DNA of 64,000 nucleotides from Trinickia dabaoshanensis (GTDB lineage Bacteria; Pseudomonadota; Gammaproteobacteria; Burkholderiales; Burkholderiaceae), in contig NZ_PNYA01000011.1 in assembly GCF_002879885.1 (NCBI RefSeq), positions 62,001 through 126,000 on the forward strand, read 5' to 3'. The position numbers and the translations under genes were made by a program. Shown in pieces: positions 18,015 to 27,674 of the stretch; position 1 is the first letter of the stretch, and each line of letters begins with the position of its first letter. Below the pieces are notes generated by a model. The model made no database searches and had not been told where the DNA came from. It saw only the letters and a list, made by a program, of their open reading frames with translations.

Positions 18015-18338
18015 TCAGAGGGCGTCGTCCGTACGGTCGGCCATCAACGGCTCACCGGCCCGGCCGTCCACCCGCTCGCGCAACTCCTTACCGGGCTTGA
18101 AGTGAGGCACGTGCTTTTCGGGCACGAGCACCTTCTCCCCCGACTTCGGATTACGCCCGACGCGGGACGGGCGACGGTTCAGACCGAAGCTGCCGAAGCC
18201 GCGAATTTCAATACGATGCCCTTTGGCCAAAGCCTCGGACATCGCATCGAGCATCGTCTTGACCGCGAAATCCGCATCCTTGAGGACAAGTTGCGGAAAT
18301 CGCGCTGCCAACTGGGCGACCAATTCCGATTTGGTCAT
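18015..18338 (-). CDS. ihfB: Integration host factor beta subunit
   Basis: 107 residues, DNA-bending HU/IHF family. The beta-arm and its proline tip are seen in [20 protein letters not shown], matching the family signature; [11 protein letters not shown] is the usual IhfB N-terminus. The C-terminus is about 10 residues longer than in E. coli. It lies 23 bases after rpsA, the conserved rpsA-ihfB order, and is ended by its own hairpin terminator. IHF normally assists sigma-54 promoters, which is of interest given the sigma-54-type site near 51.45 kb. Confidence 0.97.
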   Translation of the reverse strand: MTKSELVAQLAARFPQLVLKDADFAVKTMLDAMSEALAKGHRIEIRGFGSFGLNRRPSRVGRNPKSGEKVLVPEKHVPHFKPGKELRERVDGRAGEPLMADRTDDAL

Positions 18339-18361
18339 ACTGCGGCAGACCTCTCAAAGGC

Positions 18362-20074
18362 TTACTGATTCTGGCCGTCGAGCTTGGCCTTGAGCAGCGC
18401 GCCAAGGTTCGTCGTACCCGTAGCCGCCGAGTTCGAGTCGGCCGCGAGGCCGCGCATCGCTTCTTGCTGCTCGGCCGAATCCTTGGCCTTGATCGACAGG
18501 TTGATGCCACGCGACTTGCGATCGATGTTGATGATCATCGCGTTGACCTTGTCGCCTTCCTTCAGCACGTTGCGTGCATCTTCCACGCGGTCTTGTGCGA
18601 TTTCGGAAGCGCGCAGGTAGCCTTCGACTTCAGCCGAGAGTGCAACGACCGCACCCTTGGCGTCGACCGCCTTCACCGTACCGTCGACGATCGAACCCTT
18701 GTCGTTCATGGCAACGAAGTTGCTGAACGGGTCGCCTTCGAGCTGCTTGATACCGAGCGAAATGCGTTCCTTCTCGACGTCGATGCCGAGCACGACCGCT
18801 TCCACTTCGTCGCCCTTCTTGTACTTGCGAACGGCTTCCTCGCCGGCTTCGCTCCACGACAGATCCGAGAGGTGGACCAGGCCGTCGATGCCGCCGGGCA
18901 GACCGATGAACACGCCGAAGTCGGTGATCGACTTGATTGCGCCCGTGATCTTGTCGCCCTTCTTGAAGTTGCGGCTGAAGTCATCCCACGGATTCGGCTT
19001 GCATTGCTTCATGCCGAGGCTGATACGACGACGGTCTTCGTCGATCTCGAGCACCATGACTTCGACTTCGTCGCCGAGTTGAACGACCTTCGACGGAGCG
19101 ACGTTCTTGTTCGTCCAGTCCATTTCCGAAACGTGCACCAGGCCTTCGATGCCCGATTCGACTTCGACGAACGCGCCGTAGTCGGTGATGTTCGTGACCT
19201 TGCCGAACAGACGCGTGCCCGACGGGTAGCGGCGCGAGATGCCTTCCCACGGATCGTCGCCCAGTTGCTTGATACCGAGCGAAACGCGGTTCTTCTCTTG
19301 GTCGAACTTGAGGATCTTGGCCGTGACTTCTTGGCCGACCGACAGCACTTCGCTCGGGTGACGCACGCGGCGCCATGCGATGTCCGTGATGTGCAGCAGA
19401 CCGTCGATACCGCCGAGGTCGACGAACGCACCGTAATCGGTGATGTTCTTGACGACGCCGTTCACGATCGCGCCTTCCTTCAGCGTTTCGAGCAGCTTCG
19501 CGCGCTCTTCGCCTTGCGTCGCTTCGATGACGGCGCGGCGCGACAGCACGACGTTGTTACGCTTGCGGTCGAGCTTGATGACGCGGAATTCGAGCGTCTT
19601 GCCTTCGTACGGCGTCGTGTCCTTGACGGGACGCGTGTCGACGAGCGAACCCGGCAGGAACGCGCGGATGCCGTTGACCATGACGGTCATGCCGCCCTTG
19701 ACCTTGCCCGTGATCGTGCCGGTCACGAGTTCGTTGTTGTCGAGTGCCTTTTCCAGCGACAGCCACGAAGCGAGACGCTTGGCCTTGTCGCGCGAGAGGA
19801 TCGTGTCGCCATATCCGTTTTCGAGCGCGTCGATCGCGACCGAAACGAAGTCGCCCGCCTGCACTTCTACCTCGCCCGCGTCGTTCAGGAACTCTTCGAG
19901 CGGGATATAGGCTTCGGACTTGAGACCTGCATTGACGACCACGAAGTTGTGGTCGACACGCACGACTTCGGCGGAAATCACTTCGCCGGCGCGCATGTCT
20001 TGCTTGGTCAGCGACTCTTCGAAAAGGGCCGCGAAAGATTCGGTGTTCGGGTTGGAGGTTTGCAGGTCGGACAT
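18362..20074 (-). CDS. rpsA: 30S ribosomal protein S1
   Basis: 570 residues with six S1 (OB-fold) domains; the repeating pattern [15 protein letters not shown]... / GLVHxSEMDW is visible several times. Domains 1-2 bind the ribosome and domains 3-6 bind mRNA during initiation. Residues 1-11 ([11 protein letters not shown]) are a short leader. Placed between cmk and ihfB as in most proteobacteria; the gap to cmk is 138 bases and probably carries an additional promoter. Confidence 0.98.
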   Translation of the reverse strand: MSDLQTSNPNTESFAALFEESLTKQDMRAGEVISAEVVRVDHNFVVVNAGLKSEAYIPLEEFLNDAGEVEVQAGDFVSVAIDALENGYGDTILSRDKAKRLASWLSLEKALDNNELVTGTITGKVKGGMTVMVNGIRAFLPGSLVDTRPVKDTTPYEGKTLEFRVIKLDRKRNNVVLSRRAVIEATQGEERAKLLETLKEGAIVNGVVKNITDYGAFVDLGGIDGLLHITDIAWRRVRHPSEVLSVGQEVTAKILKFDQEKNRVSLGIKQLGDDPWEGISRRYPSGTRLFGKVTNITDYGAFVEVESGIEGLVHVSEMDWTNKNVAPSKVVQLGDEVEVMVLEIDEDRRRISLGMKQCKPNPWDDFSRNFKKGDKITGAIKSITDFGVFIGLPGGIDGLVHLSDLSWSEAGEEAVRKYKKGDEVEAVVLGIDVEKERISLGIKQLEGDPFSNFVAMNDKGSIVDGTVKAVDAKGAVVALSAEVEGYLRASEIAQDRVEDARNVLKEGDKVNAMIINIDRKSRGINLSIKAKDSAEQQEAMRGLAADSNSAATGTTNLGALLKAKLDGQNQ

Positions 20075-20212
20075 AAAAATCGTAGTGGCATGGCTTCGCG
20101 GTTGTCAGTGCCGGCGACGGGATGTTGCCGGTCACGCTGCGACGTCGTTGCGAACGCCATACGGGGTTAAGGGTTGATCCCACGCTCGAGGCACCACCGG
20201 CGCCTCAAGCAC

Positions 20213-20887
20213 CTACCGCTCCCGGTACCACTTCACTACTTCGTCGACCGCCTGGTCGATCGAGAGTGCCGAGGTATCGAGCAGCTTTGCATCTGCCGCG
20301 GGCTTGAGCGGCGCGGCGGCGCGGTTACTGTCGCGTTCGTCGCGCTCACGCAAATCCCGGAGCAAGTTATCCATATTAGCAGAAAACCCTTTTTGGATCA
20401 ATTGCTTATACCGCCTGGCCGCGCGGGCCTCGACGCTGGCCGTCAAAAACACCTTCAAGACGGCGTCCGGGAAGATCACGGTGCCCATGTCGCGCCCGTC
20501 GGCCACGAGCCCGGGCTCCTTGCGAAACGCCCGCTGGCGCGCCACCAGCGCCGCCCGCACGCTTTGATGGACGGCGATCGCGGAGGCCCGGTTGCCGATT
20601 TCCTCGGCCCGGATGTCGCTGGAGACGTCCACCCCGTCCAGTTGCGCGCAGCCCTCCCGGAACGTAATGTGCAGATCGCCCACGAGGGCGGCCAGCGCCG
20701 CGTCGTCGTCGGCCGCGACACCGTAGCGGACGCTCGCCAGCGCGGCGAGCCGGTACAGCGCGCCGCTATCGAGCAAGTGGAAACCGAGTTGGGCGGCGAC
20801 GAGGGCCGCGACGGTCCCTTTCCCGGAAGCGGTGGGACCGTCGATGGCGATGACGGGCGTTTGGTGGAACGGGCGAGTCGGTTTCAT
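20213..20887 (-). CDS. cmk: Cytidylate kinase
   Basis: Phosphorylates CMP/dCMP with ATP. 224 residues; the P-loop GPTASGKGT is at 17-25, and the CMP-binding insert of the long bacterial form is present ([13 protein letters not shown]). The last part carries the usual ARRYKQL lid arginines. It lies 19 bases after aroA, so it belongs to the same transcript as the aromatic genes. Confidence 0.96.
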   Translation of the reverse strand: MKPTRPFHQTPVIAIDGPTASGKGTVAALVAAQLGFHLLDSGALYRLAALASVRYGVAADDDAALAALVGDLHITFREGCAQLDGVDVSSDIRAEEIGNRASAIAVHQSVRAALVARQRAFRKEPGLVADGRDMGTVIFPDAVLKVFLTASVEARAARRYKQLIQKGFSANMDNLLRDLRERDERDSNRAAAPLKPAADAKLLDTSALSIDQAVDEVVKWYRER

Positions 20888-20906
20888 CTAGGAAAATGGT
20901 CGAACA

Positions 20907-22211
20907 TCAAACGCGGGCGAGCGTTTTGAAGCGGTCGAAATAGTCGGGAAAAGTCTTGCCGACGCACTTCGGGTCGTTGATGCGCACCGGCACGCCGCCG
21001 AGCGAAACGAGCGAGAAGCACATGGCCATGCGGTGATCGTCATAGGTATCGATCGCGGCGTTCGGGGTAATGGCCGCGGGCGGCGTCACGACTAGGAAGT
21101 CCTCGCCCTCCTCGATCGTGGCGCCGACTTTGCGAAGTTCGGTGGCCATCGCGGCAATCCGGTCCGTCTCCTTGACGCGCCAGCTGCCGATGTTGCGCAG
21201 CCTCGTCGTGCCGCGCGCGAACAGCGCGCACACGGCTATCGTCATCGCGGCGTCCGGAATCAAGTTGAAGTCCATGTCGACCGCTTCGAGCTGCCCGTGA
21301 TCGTGGCCGACGCCGCGTACCTCGATCCAATCCTCGGCCATCGTGACGTTCGCGCCCATGGCCGTCAGTGCGTCGGCGAACGCGACGTCGCCCTGGATGC
21401 TCGCCCGGCCCACGCCGACGACGCGCACGGGGCCGCCCGCGATCGCACCGGCCGCGAGGAAATACGACGCCGACGACGCATCGCCCTCCACCATGATCGC
21501 GCCCGGCGAGCGATAGCGGCCGCCGGCCGGAATCGTGAAACGCTGCCACCCTTCGCGCGCGACGGTGACGCCGAAGCGCTCCATCAGCTTCATCGTGATT
21601 TCGATGTAGGGTTTCGAAATCAACTCGCCTTGTACTTCGACGACGATCTGGCCGCTTTTGGCATGCACGAGCGGCAACGTCATCAAGAGTGCCGTCAAAA
21701 ACTGGCTCGAAACGTCGCCGCGGACGCGGATCGGCTCGTTCACCTCGATGTGCGCGGCGTGAATCGCGAGCGGAGGATAACCCTCGTTCGCTTCGTAATC
21801 GATGTGCGCGCCGATTTGACGCAGGCCGTCCACGAGATCGCCGATCGGCCGCTCATGCATGCGCGGCACGCCGTGGACGCGATACTCGCCGCCGTTCACG
21901 GCCAACGCCGCCGTCAACGGGCGAATGGCCGTGCCGGCATTGCCGAGAAACAAGTCGGCCGCCTTCGCGGGAAACGCGCCGCCCGCGCCTCGCACGACGC
22001 AGACATCGCCGTTGCGCGTGAACTCGACGCCGAGCTTGGTCAGCGCATCGAGCATGACGCGCGTGTCGTCGGAATCGAGCAGGTTCGAGATCGTCGTCTC
22101 ACCTTCGGCCAGCGAGGCGAGCAAGAGCACGCGATTCGAAATGCTCTTCGAGCCCGGCAGACGGATCGTGCCTTGTGCGCGGGAGTACGGTCCGAGATCG
22201 AGGTAATCCAT
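20907..22211 (-). CDS. aroA: 3-phosphoshikimate 1-carboxyvinyltransferase (EPSP synthase)
   Basis: Sixth step of the shikimate pathway, target of glyphosate. 434 residues. The N-terminal substrate site [10 protein letters not shown] is at 18-27, and both family signatures are visible ([10 protein letters not shown] and [15 protein letters not shown]). The start at 22211 has AAAAGGAAA at suitable distance; the longer frame to 22502 overlaps tyrA in another frame and is rejected. It lies 13 bases after tyrA, so translational coupling is likely. In some organisms tyrA and aroA are fused; here they are separate. Confidence 0.96.
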   Translation of the reverse strand: MDYLDLGPYSRAQGTIRLPGSKSISNRVLLLASLAEGETTISNLLDSDDTRVMLDALTKLGVEFTRNGDVCVVRGAGGAFPAKAADLFLGNAGTAIRPLTAALAVNGGEYRVHGVPRMHERPIGDLVDGLRQIGAHIDYEANEGYPPLAIHAAHIEVNEPIRVRGDVSSQFLTALLMTLPLVHAKSGQIVVEVQGELISKPYIEITMKLMERFGVTVAREGWQRFTIPAGGRYRSPGAIMVEGDASSASYFLAAGAIAGGPVRVVGVGRASIQGDVAFADALTAMGANVTMAEDWIEVRGVGHDHGQLEAVDMDFNLIPDAAMTIAVCALFARGTTRLRNIGSWRVKETDRIAAMATELRKVGATIEEGEDFLVVTPPAAITPNAAIDTYDDHRMAMCFSLVSLGGVPVRINDPKCVGKTFPDYFDRFKTLARV

Positions 22212-22224
22212 GAGGGGTTTCCTT

Positions 22225-23196
22225 TTATTTCGGGGCGAGATGGCCGCTCGCGCGGCCGCCGCGTTCCTGCCATTGCGTGCGCGCTTCGCGTGAACGGGCG
22301 AAAACTGCTTCGAGCGCGGCGCCGTCTCCGGCGACGATGGCGGCGCGCAGCATGGCGAGAACGGCGGTGTAGCCGTCCAATTCCTCGACCAGCGCATCGC
22401 GATTGGCCAAGCAGACGTCACGCCACATTTCGGGGCTCGACGCCGCGATCCGCGTGAAATCGCGGAATCCGCCGGCGGCGAACGAGAATTTGAGCGCCGC
22501 ATCCGGCGCGCTCAAGATACGCTCGACGAGCGCGAACGACAGCAGATGCGGCAAGTGACTGACCGCGGCGAAAACGCGGTCGTGCTGCTCGTGGCTCATC
22601 GTGCTCACGAGCGCACCGCCGGCACGCCAAAGCGCGTCGATGCGAGCGACGTCCTCGGGTCGATTCTCCGGCAGCGGGCACAGAACGACGTTGCGGCCCA
22701 CGTAGAGATCGGGCAAAGCGGCTTCGACGCCGCTCGATTCGCGTCCGGCAATCGGATGACCCGGCACGAATTGACTCACGCGCTCGCCGAGTGCCGCGCG
22801 CGCCGCCGCGACGACGTCCGACTTCGTACTGCCGGCGTCGGTCACGATCGTGCGCGCCTCGAGAAACGGTGCGATGCGCGCGAGCAGCGGCTGCGTCTGA
22901 GCGACAGGCGCCGCGACGAGCACGAGATCCGCGCCGGCCAGCGCGGCGGCGAGCTCGGTGTCGTCGTCGAGCGAAGCAATGTCGTCGACGACACCCAGCT
23001 CACGGGCCCGCTCGGCGGAAGCACGCGTGCGGCCGACACCGACGATGCGCGAGCCGCGCGCGGCGCCCGAGCGCTCGCGCAACGCGCGCGCCAGCGAGCC
23101 GCCGATCAGTCCCACGCCGAAAATCACGAGTTTGTCGAAAGTAAACGTCGTCAAGAATGGCTCGCAAACAAAAAAAAGCGCATGCGCGTGGCGCAC
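22225..23196 (-). CDS. tyrA: Prephenate dehydrogenase
   Basis: NAD(P)-dependent oxidative decarboxylation of prephenate to 4-hydroxyphenylpyruvate for tyrosine. Dinucleotide-binding [11 protein letters not shown] is near residues 27-37; PGHPIAGRE and the following GVEAA match the catalytic segment. 323 residues from ATG 23196. The first ~15 residues ([14 protein letters not shown]) are atypical and coded partly by a T8 tract, so a TTG at 23154 may be the true start. It lies 21 bases after hisC. Confidence 0.93.
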   Translation of the reverse strand: MRHAHALFFVCEPFLTTFTFDKLVIFGVGLIGGSLARALRERSGAARGSRIVGVGRTRASAERARELGVVDDIASLDDDTELAAALAGADLVLVAAPVAQTQPLLARIAPFLEARTIVTDAGSTKSDVVAAARAALGERVSQFVPGHPIAGRESSGVEAALPDLYVGRNVVLCPLPENRPEDVARIDALWRAGGALVSTMSHEQHDRVFAAVSHLPHLLSFALVERILSAPDAALKFSFAAGGFRDFTRIAASSPEMWRDVCLANRDALVEELDGYTAVLAMLRAAIVAGDGAALEAVFARSREARTQWQERGGRASGHLAPK

Positions 23197-23217
23197 ACGA
23201 AATACGCGGCGCGCGGC

Positions 23218-24330
23218 TTACGCCTGCGCGAGTGCTTGTTCAAGCGCGGTGACGAACGCCTCGTTTTCCTCGGGCAGACCGATCGTGACGCGCAGCCACT
23301 GCGGCAGCCCGTAGTTGCCGACCGGACGCACGATCACGCCCTGCCTGAGCAGCGCGAGATTGACGCGCTCACCCGCCCCGTCGTCGTTCCCGACACGCAC
23401 GAGCACGAAGTTGCCGAACGAGGGCACGTACTCGAGCCCGAGCTTATCGAACGCTTGTGTCAACCGGCGGTAGCCTTGCGTATTGAGCGCGGCCGTTTTT
23501 TCGAGGAACGCGGTGTCGCCGAGCGCCGCGATCGCCGCGGCCTGCGCCATCGTGTTGACGTTGAACGGCTGGCGCAGCCGATTGAGCAGATCGGTCAGTT
23601 CGGGCTGAGCGATCGCGAAGCCCACGCGCAGCCCCGCGAGACCGAACGCCTTCGAGAACGTGCGCGAGACGACGAGATTCGGATAGCGGCGCACCCACGC
23701 GATCGAATCGTAGCGCAGCTCGGCCGGGAGGTATTCCGTATAGGCTTCGTCGAGCACCACCACGACGCGCCGGGGCACCTTCTCGAGAAATGCCTCGAGC
23801 GCGGGCCCTTCGATGAACGTCCCCGTCGGATTGTTCGGATTGGCGATGAATAGGAGGCGCGTATCGTCTTCGATCGCCGCGAGCATCGCGTCGAGATCGT
23901 GCCCGTGGCGCACGGCCGGAACGACGATCGCGCGTGCGCCGAGCCCTTGCGTCGCGAGGGCGTAGACGGCGAACGAGTACTGCGAATAAACGACCGACTG
24001 CGCCTTTTCGACAAACGCGTGCGCGGCGATCTCGAGAATATCGTTGCTGCCGTTGCCGAGCGTGATCCATTCGGCCGGCACGCCGTAGCGCACGGCGAGC
24101 GCCGCTTTCAATTCGAACGCGTTCGCGTCGGGATAGCGGCCGAGTTCAGCCGCGGCACGCGCCATCGCGGCCTTGGCCGACTCGGGCATGCCGAGCGGAT
24201 TTTCGTTCGACGCGAGCTTCACGATGCGCGCCTCGTCGAGCCCGAATTCGCGCGCGACTTCCGAGATCGGCTTGCCGGCAACGTAGGGGGCGATTTGACG
24301 CACGTAGGAAGGGCCGTATTGCATCGTCAT
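23218..24330 (-). CDS. hisC: Histidinol-phosphate aminotransferase
   Basis: PLP aminotransferase acting on histidinol phosphate; in such gene clusters it often also serves aromatic amino acid transamination. 370 residues; the PLP lysine is K227 in SRTFSKAFGLAGLRVG, and ASNENPLG and NPNNPTG are present. The start at 24330 follows GGAGAG four bases upstream; a longer frame to 24393 is not supported. Placed between pheA and tyrA, which supports an aromatic role in addition to a histidine role. Confidence 0.94.
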   Translation of the reverse strand: MTMQYGPSYVRQIAPYVAGKPISEVAREFGLDEARIVKLASNENPLGMPESAKAAMARAAAELGRYPDANAFELKAALAVRYGVPAEWITLGNGSNDILEIAAHAFVEKAQSVVYSQYSFAVYALATQGLGARAIVVPAVRHGHDLDAMLAAIEDDTRLLFIANPNNPTGTFIEGPALEAFLEKVPRRVVVVLDEAYTEYLPAELRYDSIAWVRRYPNLVVSRTFSKAFGLAGLRVGFAIAQPELTDLLNRLRQPFNVNTMAQAAAIAALGDTAFLEKTAALNTQGYRRLTQAFDKLGLEYVPSFGNFVLVRVGNDDGAGERVNLALLRQGVIVRPVGNYGLPQWLRVTIGLPEENEAFVTALEQALAQA

Positions 24331-24442
24331 GAGTCTCTCCAAAGCGGACAGCGCGAATTCGTTGGACCGACGGATGCCGATGCGCGAGCACATCCATCGT
24401 CGTGAATCGACCGGCCCCGGCCGGTCGAGAGCATGCGCGGCA

Positions 24443-25525
24443 TCAGCGCGAGCGCGGATAGGAGCCGAGGATCTTCAGGAACGCAGCCTTCTTCCCGAGT
24501 TCGGCGAGCGCGAGCGCAACGTGCGCATCGTCGCGATGGCCTTCGACGTCGATATAGAAGTAGTACTCCCAGGTGCCGACGCGCGCCGGCCGCGACTCGA
24601 ATCGCGTCATCGACACGCCGTGCCGCGCCAACGGCTCGAGCAACTTGAACACGGCGCCGGGCTCGTTCTTCACCGACACGATGAGCGACGTTTGGTCGTG
24701 CCCGCTGCGGCCCGCCGGCGCATGACCGATCATCACGAAACGGGTCCGGTTATGCGGATCGTCTTGGATCATCGGACTCGCGACCTGCAAGCCGTAGAAC
24801 GCCGCGGCGCGATCGCCCGCGATCGCCGCGATGCTCGGATCGAGGGACGCCATGCGTGCCGCTTCGGCGTTGCTCGACACGGCTTGCCGCTCGATATGCG
24901 GCAAGTTCGCGGCGAGCCAGCGCTGACATTGCGCGAGCGCTTGCGCATGGGCGCAAATGCGCGAGATGCCCGTGAGCGCCCCGCTTTGCGTAAGCAGGTT
25001 GTGCCGGATCGGCAATGCCAGTTCGCCGCCGATCAATACCTGCGACTCCAGCAACAAGTCGAGCGTGCGAGATACCGCACCCTCGCTCGAATTCTCGACC
25101 GGCACGACGCCGAATTGCGCGGCACCGGCTTCGACGCTTCGGAACACCTCGTCGATGGATGGGCACGGCAGTCCGTCGATCGAATGGCCGAAGTACTCGA
25201 CCATCGCCTCTTCGCTATAGGTTCCCGCCGGACCGAGATAAGCCGCCCTGACCGGCTGCTCGAGCGAACGGCTTGCCGCCATGATCTCGCGCCAAATCGC
25301 GCTGATGTGCTCACTCTCGAGCGGACCTTCGCTCAGCGCCTGCAAACGCGAAATCACCTGCTGTTCGCGTTCGGGACGGAACACCGGTGCGTTGTAGTGC
25401 TTTTTGACCTCGCCCACTTCGAGGGCGATCGCCGCGCGTTGATTGAGCAGCGCGATGACCTGCGCGTCGATCGCATCGATCGCGTCGCGCAGCGGCTTCA
25501 ACTTTGAATTGAGTTCGTCGTCCAT
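24443..25525 (-). CDS. pheA: Bifunctional chorismate mutase / prephenate dehydratase
   Basis: Converts chorismate to prephenate and then phenylpyruvate. 360 residues: an AroQ-type chorismate mutase helix domain at about 1-90 (LRDAIDAIDAQVIALLNQRA), prephenate dehydratase at about 95-275 (AYLGPAGTYSEEA, and NRTRFVMIG), and a C-terminal ACT domain with the ESRP motif (MTRFESRPARVGTWEYYF) for phenylalanine feedback. The start at 25525 (MDDELNSKLKPLRD) is the family start. It lies 58 bases after serC and 112 bases before hisC. Confidence 0.96.
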   Translation of the reverse strand: MDDELNSKLKPLRDAIDAIDAQVIALLNQRAAIALEVGEVKKHYNAPVFRPEREQQVISRLQALSEGPLESEHISAIWREIMAASRSLEQPVRAAYLGPAGTYSEEAMVEYFGHSIDGLPCPSIDEVFRSVEAGAAQFGVVPVENSSEGAVSRTLDLLLESQVLIGGELALPIRHNLLTQSGALTGISRICAHAQALAQCQRWLAANLPHIERQAVSSNAEAARMASLDPSIAAIAGDRAAAFYGLQVASPMIQDDPHNRTRFVMIGHAPAGRSGHDQTSLIVSVKNEPGAVFKLLEPLARHGVSMTRFESRPARVGTWEYYFYIDVEGHRDDAHVALALAELGKKAAFLKILGSYPRSR

Positions 25526-25583
25526 GCGTAAAACGGCCGTATCGAAAACGGGCGGCGTGGCACGCGCGCCCTGCCCCACGCGG

Positions 25584-26666
25584 TTAAGCGCGGGTGCGTT
25601 CGAAATCCTTCATATACTCGACGAGCGCTTTAACGCCTTCGAGCGGCACCGCGTTGTAGATCGACGCCCGCATGCCGCCGACGGACTTGTGGCCCTTGAG
25701 CTGCATCAGCCCGCGCTCTTTTGCGCCGGCAAGGAAATCATCATTGCGCGACTCGTCCGCGAGGAAGAACGGTACGTTCATTCGCGAACGCGATTCGCGC
25801 TCCACTTTGTTGCTGAAGAAGCTGCTCGCATCGATGGTCTCATACAGCAGCTTCGACTTTTCGAGATTGCGTGCCTCGATTTCCTTCAACCCACCCTGAC
25901 GCTTCAGCCATTTGAACACGAGGCCGGCGATGTAGATCGCGTACGTGGGCGGCGTGTTGTACATCGAATTGTTCTCGGCGACGATGCGCCACTCGAATGC
26001 CGACGGGCAGATCGAGAGCGCGCGGTCGAGCAAATCCTCTCGCACGACGACGATCGTCAAACCCGCCATGCCGATGTTCTTCTGCGCCCCGCCGTACATG
26101 ACGCCGTACTTGGCGACGTCGAGCGGCCGGGACAACACATGCGAAGAAACGTCGGCCACGAGCGGCACGTCGCCCAGTTCGGGAATATCGAACGTCTCGA
26201 CGCCGTGAATCGTCTCGTTCGTGCACAGGTGCACGTAAGCCGGATCGTCGGACAATTGCCATTCCGAGCGCTTCGGTGCGCGCGTGAAACCGTTCGCCGT
26301 CTCGCCGCTCGCGGCCAAATGCGGCTTGCAGTACTTGGCGGCTTCCTTGAACGACTTTTGCGACCATGAGCCCGTGACGACGAAATCGGCGACATCGCGC
26401 TTGCCGAGCATGTTCATCGGCACGATCGCGTTTTCGCCGAGCCCGCCGCCTTGCAGGAACAAGACACGATGGCTCGCGGGCGCTTGGAGCAAATCGCGCA
26501 CGTCGGTCAGCGCTTCTTCATGGATCGACATGAACTCGCGGCCGCGATGACTCATTTCCATCACGCTCATGCCGCTGCCATGCCAATCGAGCATTTCGTC
26601 GGCTGCTTGACGCAACACCTCTTCAGGCAATGCAGCCGGGCCGGCCGAGAAATTGAAGACGCGCAT
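25584..26666 (-). CDS. serC: Phosphoserine aminotransferase
   Basis: PLP aminotransferase of serine and pyridoxal phosphate synthesis. 360 residues from [14 protein letters not shown], the invariant family start; the longer frame to 26705 is not needed. The PLP lysine is K196 in YGGAQKNIG. First gene of the serC-pheA-hisC-tyrA-aroA-cmk-rpsA chain. The preceding ~115 bases hold a 10-bp tandem repeat and a strong palindrome (separate entries). Confidence 0.96.
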   Translation of the reverse strand: MRVFNFSAGPAALPEEVLRQAADEMLDWHGSGMSVMEMSHRGREFMSIHEEALTDVRDLLQAPASHRVLFLQGGGLGENAIVPMNMLGKRDVADFVVTGSWSQKSFKEAAKYCKPHLAASGETANGFTRAPKRSEWQLSDDPAYVHLCTNETIHGVETFDIPELGDVPLVADVSSHVLSRPLDVAKYGVMYGGAQKNIGMAGLTIVVVREDLLDRALSICPSAFEWRIVAENNSMYNTPPTYAIYIAGLVFKWLKRQGGLKEIEARNLEKSKLLYETIDASSFFSNKVERESRSRMNVPFFLADESRNDDFLAGAKERGLMQLKGHKSVGGMRASIYNAVPLEGVKALVEYMKDFERTRA

Positions 26667-26745
26667 CGAGAGACCCCCGGAGGAAGATTGAACGGACGAG
26701 CGCAAACGAGCGGCGGCGCAATACCACCTTCGAATTCGCCGGACT

Positions 26746-26775
26746 CAAGTCAGATCAAGTCAGATCGAGTCGGAA
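26746..26775. repeat. 10-bp tandem repeat upstream of serC
   Basis: CAAGTCAGAT occurs twice in direct succession (26746-26755, 26756-26765), followed by a third degenerate copy CGAGTCGGAA. It lies about 80 bases upstream of the serC start and could bind a regulator or be simple slippage. Confidence 0.6.
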
Positions 26776-26778
26776 ATA

Positions 26779-26890
26779 GATAATGGCCGTTCGCGCAATT
26801 CGCGCAAACGGCCATTATCGCACCGCCGATCGAAAACCGCTCGTGCAAACCCGGCAACCGGGCCTGCACGCGAAGCCCATTCGGGCTCCG
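26779..26890. repeat. Cluster of three hairpins between the DUF2059 gene and serC
   Basis: Three inverted repeats lie in tandem. (1) GATAATGGCCGTT at 26779-26791 with its exact complement at 26807-26819 (13 bp, 15-nt loop). (2) CGTGCA..CCCGG..CCGGG..TGCACG at 26842-26870, 11 paired bases with symmetric two-base internal loops. (3) a 6-bp AGCCC-type hairpin at about 26873-26889. Read on the minus strand they follow the DUF2059 stop (26898), so they probably end that transcript; none has a long T run. Confidence 0.6.
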
Positions 26891-26897
26891 GCGCGAT

Positions 26898-27509
26898 TTA
26901 CTTGCCGGGCTTGACCGCGGCAACTTCCTTATCGGCTTGCGCGCGCGTAGCCTGAATCGACTGCGGCATGTACTTCTGCATCAGGCTGCCGACGACGTCG
27001 CGGCCAACCTGGTCTTGCACCTGGATGAACTTGCGGCCCGTCGAGCTCTTGTAGAACTTCGTCAGGTCTTTGAGTTCGTCCGTCGAGTAATACTTCGCGT
27101 AGGCGTCGTATTGCGCTTGCATCGCGTCTTGACGGAAGCCGTCGGACGCGAACACTTGACCCGCCGAATCCACGAGCTTGGGCACGGCGTTCTTTTGCAG
27201 CGCCGGCACGGCGGCTTGCTTTTGCTTGTCGTTCAGCGTCTTGTTCTCCGAGAGCGCTTCCGACAGGATTTCCGGCACGTATTGCTTCGCTTGCATCTGC
27301 GCGCTGTTACCGATCGCACCGACGAGCTTTTGCGCGTCGATCGCTTCCAGCAGCTCCTTGATCGCAGCTTGCTTGGCCGGATCGACCGGTGCGGGCGCGG
27401 CGGCCGTGGCAGTCGAAGCCGCGGGCGCTTGGCTCTGGAGGGCTTGCGCCATCGCGAAAGTCGGCACGAAAGCAGCCAGCAGCATCAATTGCTTGAATCG
27501 TCGTTGCAT
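26898..27509 (-). CDS. Secreted DUF2059 domain protein
   Basis: 203 residues with a signal peptide (MQRRFKQLMLLAAFVPTFAMAQA), an Ala/Pro/Gln-rich linker to about residue 45, and a helical DUF2059 domain in the second half (YDAYAKYYSTDELKDLTKFY, then STGRKFIQVQ). Function unknown; family members are periplasmic. GGGAG lies five bases before ATG 27509; an adjacent ATG at 27512 is also possible. It is between gyrA and serC in the same direction, with no obvious functional link to either. Confidence 0.88.
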   Translation of the reverse strand: MQRRFKQLMLLAAFVPTFAMAQALQSQAPAASTATAAAPAPVDPAKQAAIKELLEAIDAQKLVGAIGNSAQMQAKQYVPEILSEALSENKTLNDKQKQAAVPALQKNAVPKLVDSAGQVFASDGFRQDAMQAQYDAYAKYYSTDELKDLTKFYKSSTGRKFIQVQDQVGRDVVGSLMQKYMPQSIQATRAQADKEVAAVKPGK

Positions 27510-27674
27510 CATTACTCCCTCAAAAAAATGAATCGAACGCACACAGCATTGCGACAGTCTCGTCGCACCCGCCGCTCCAGCGTGACGGGCGCACTTACCT
27601 ATAGCGCAATCGCTCGCGCGCTTCGTTGTCTTTCGTCAAACCGCGGTGGCAGCGTCACACCGATTTCATACCGA

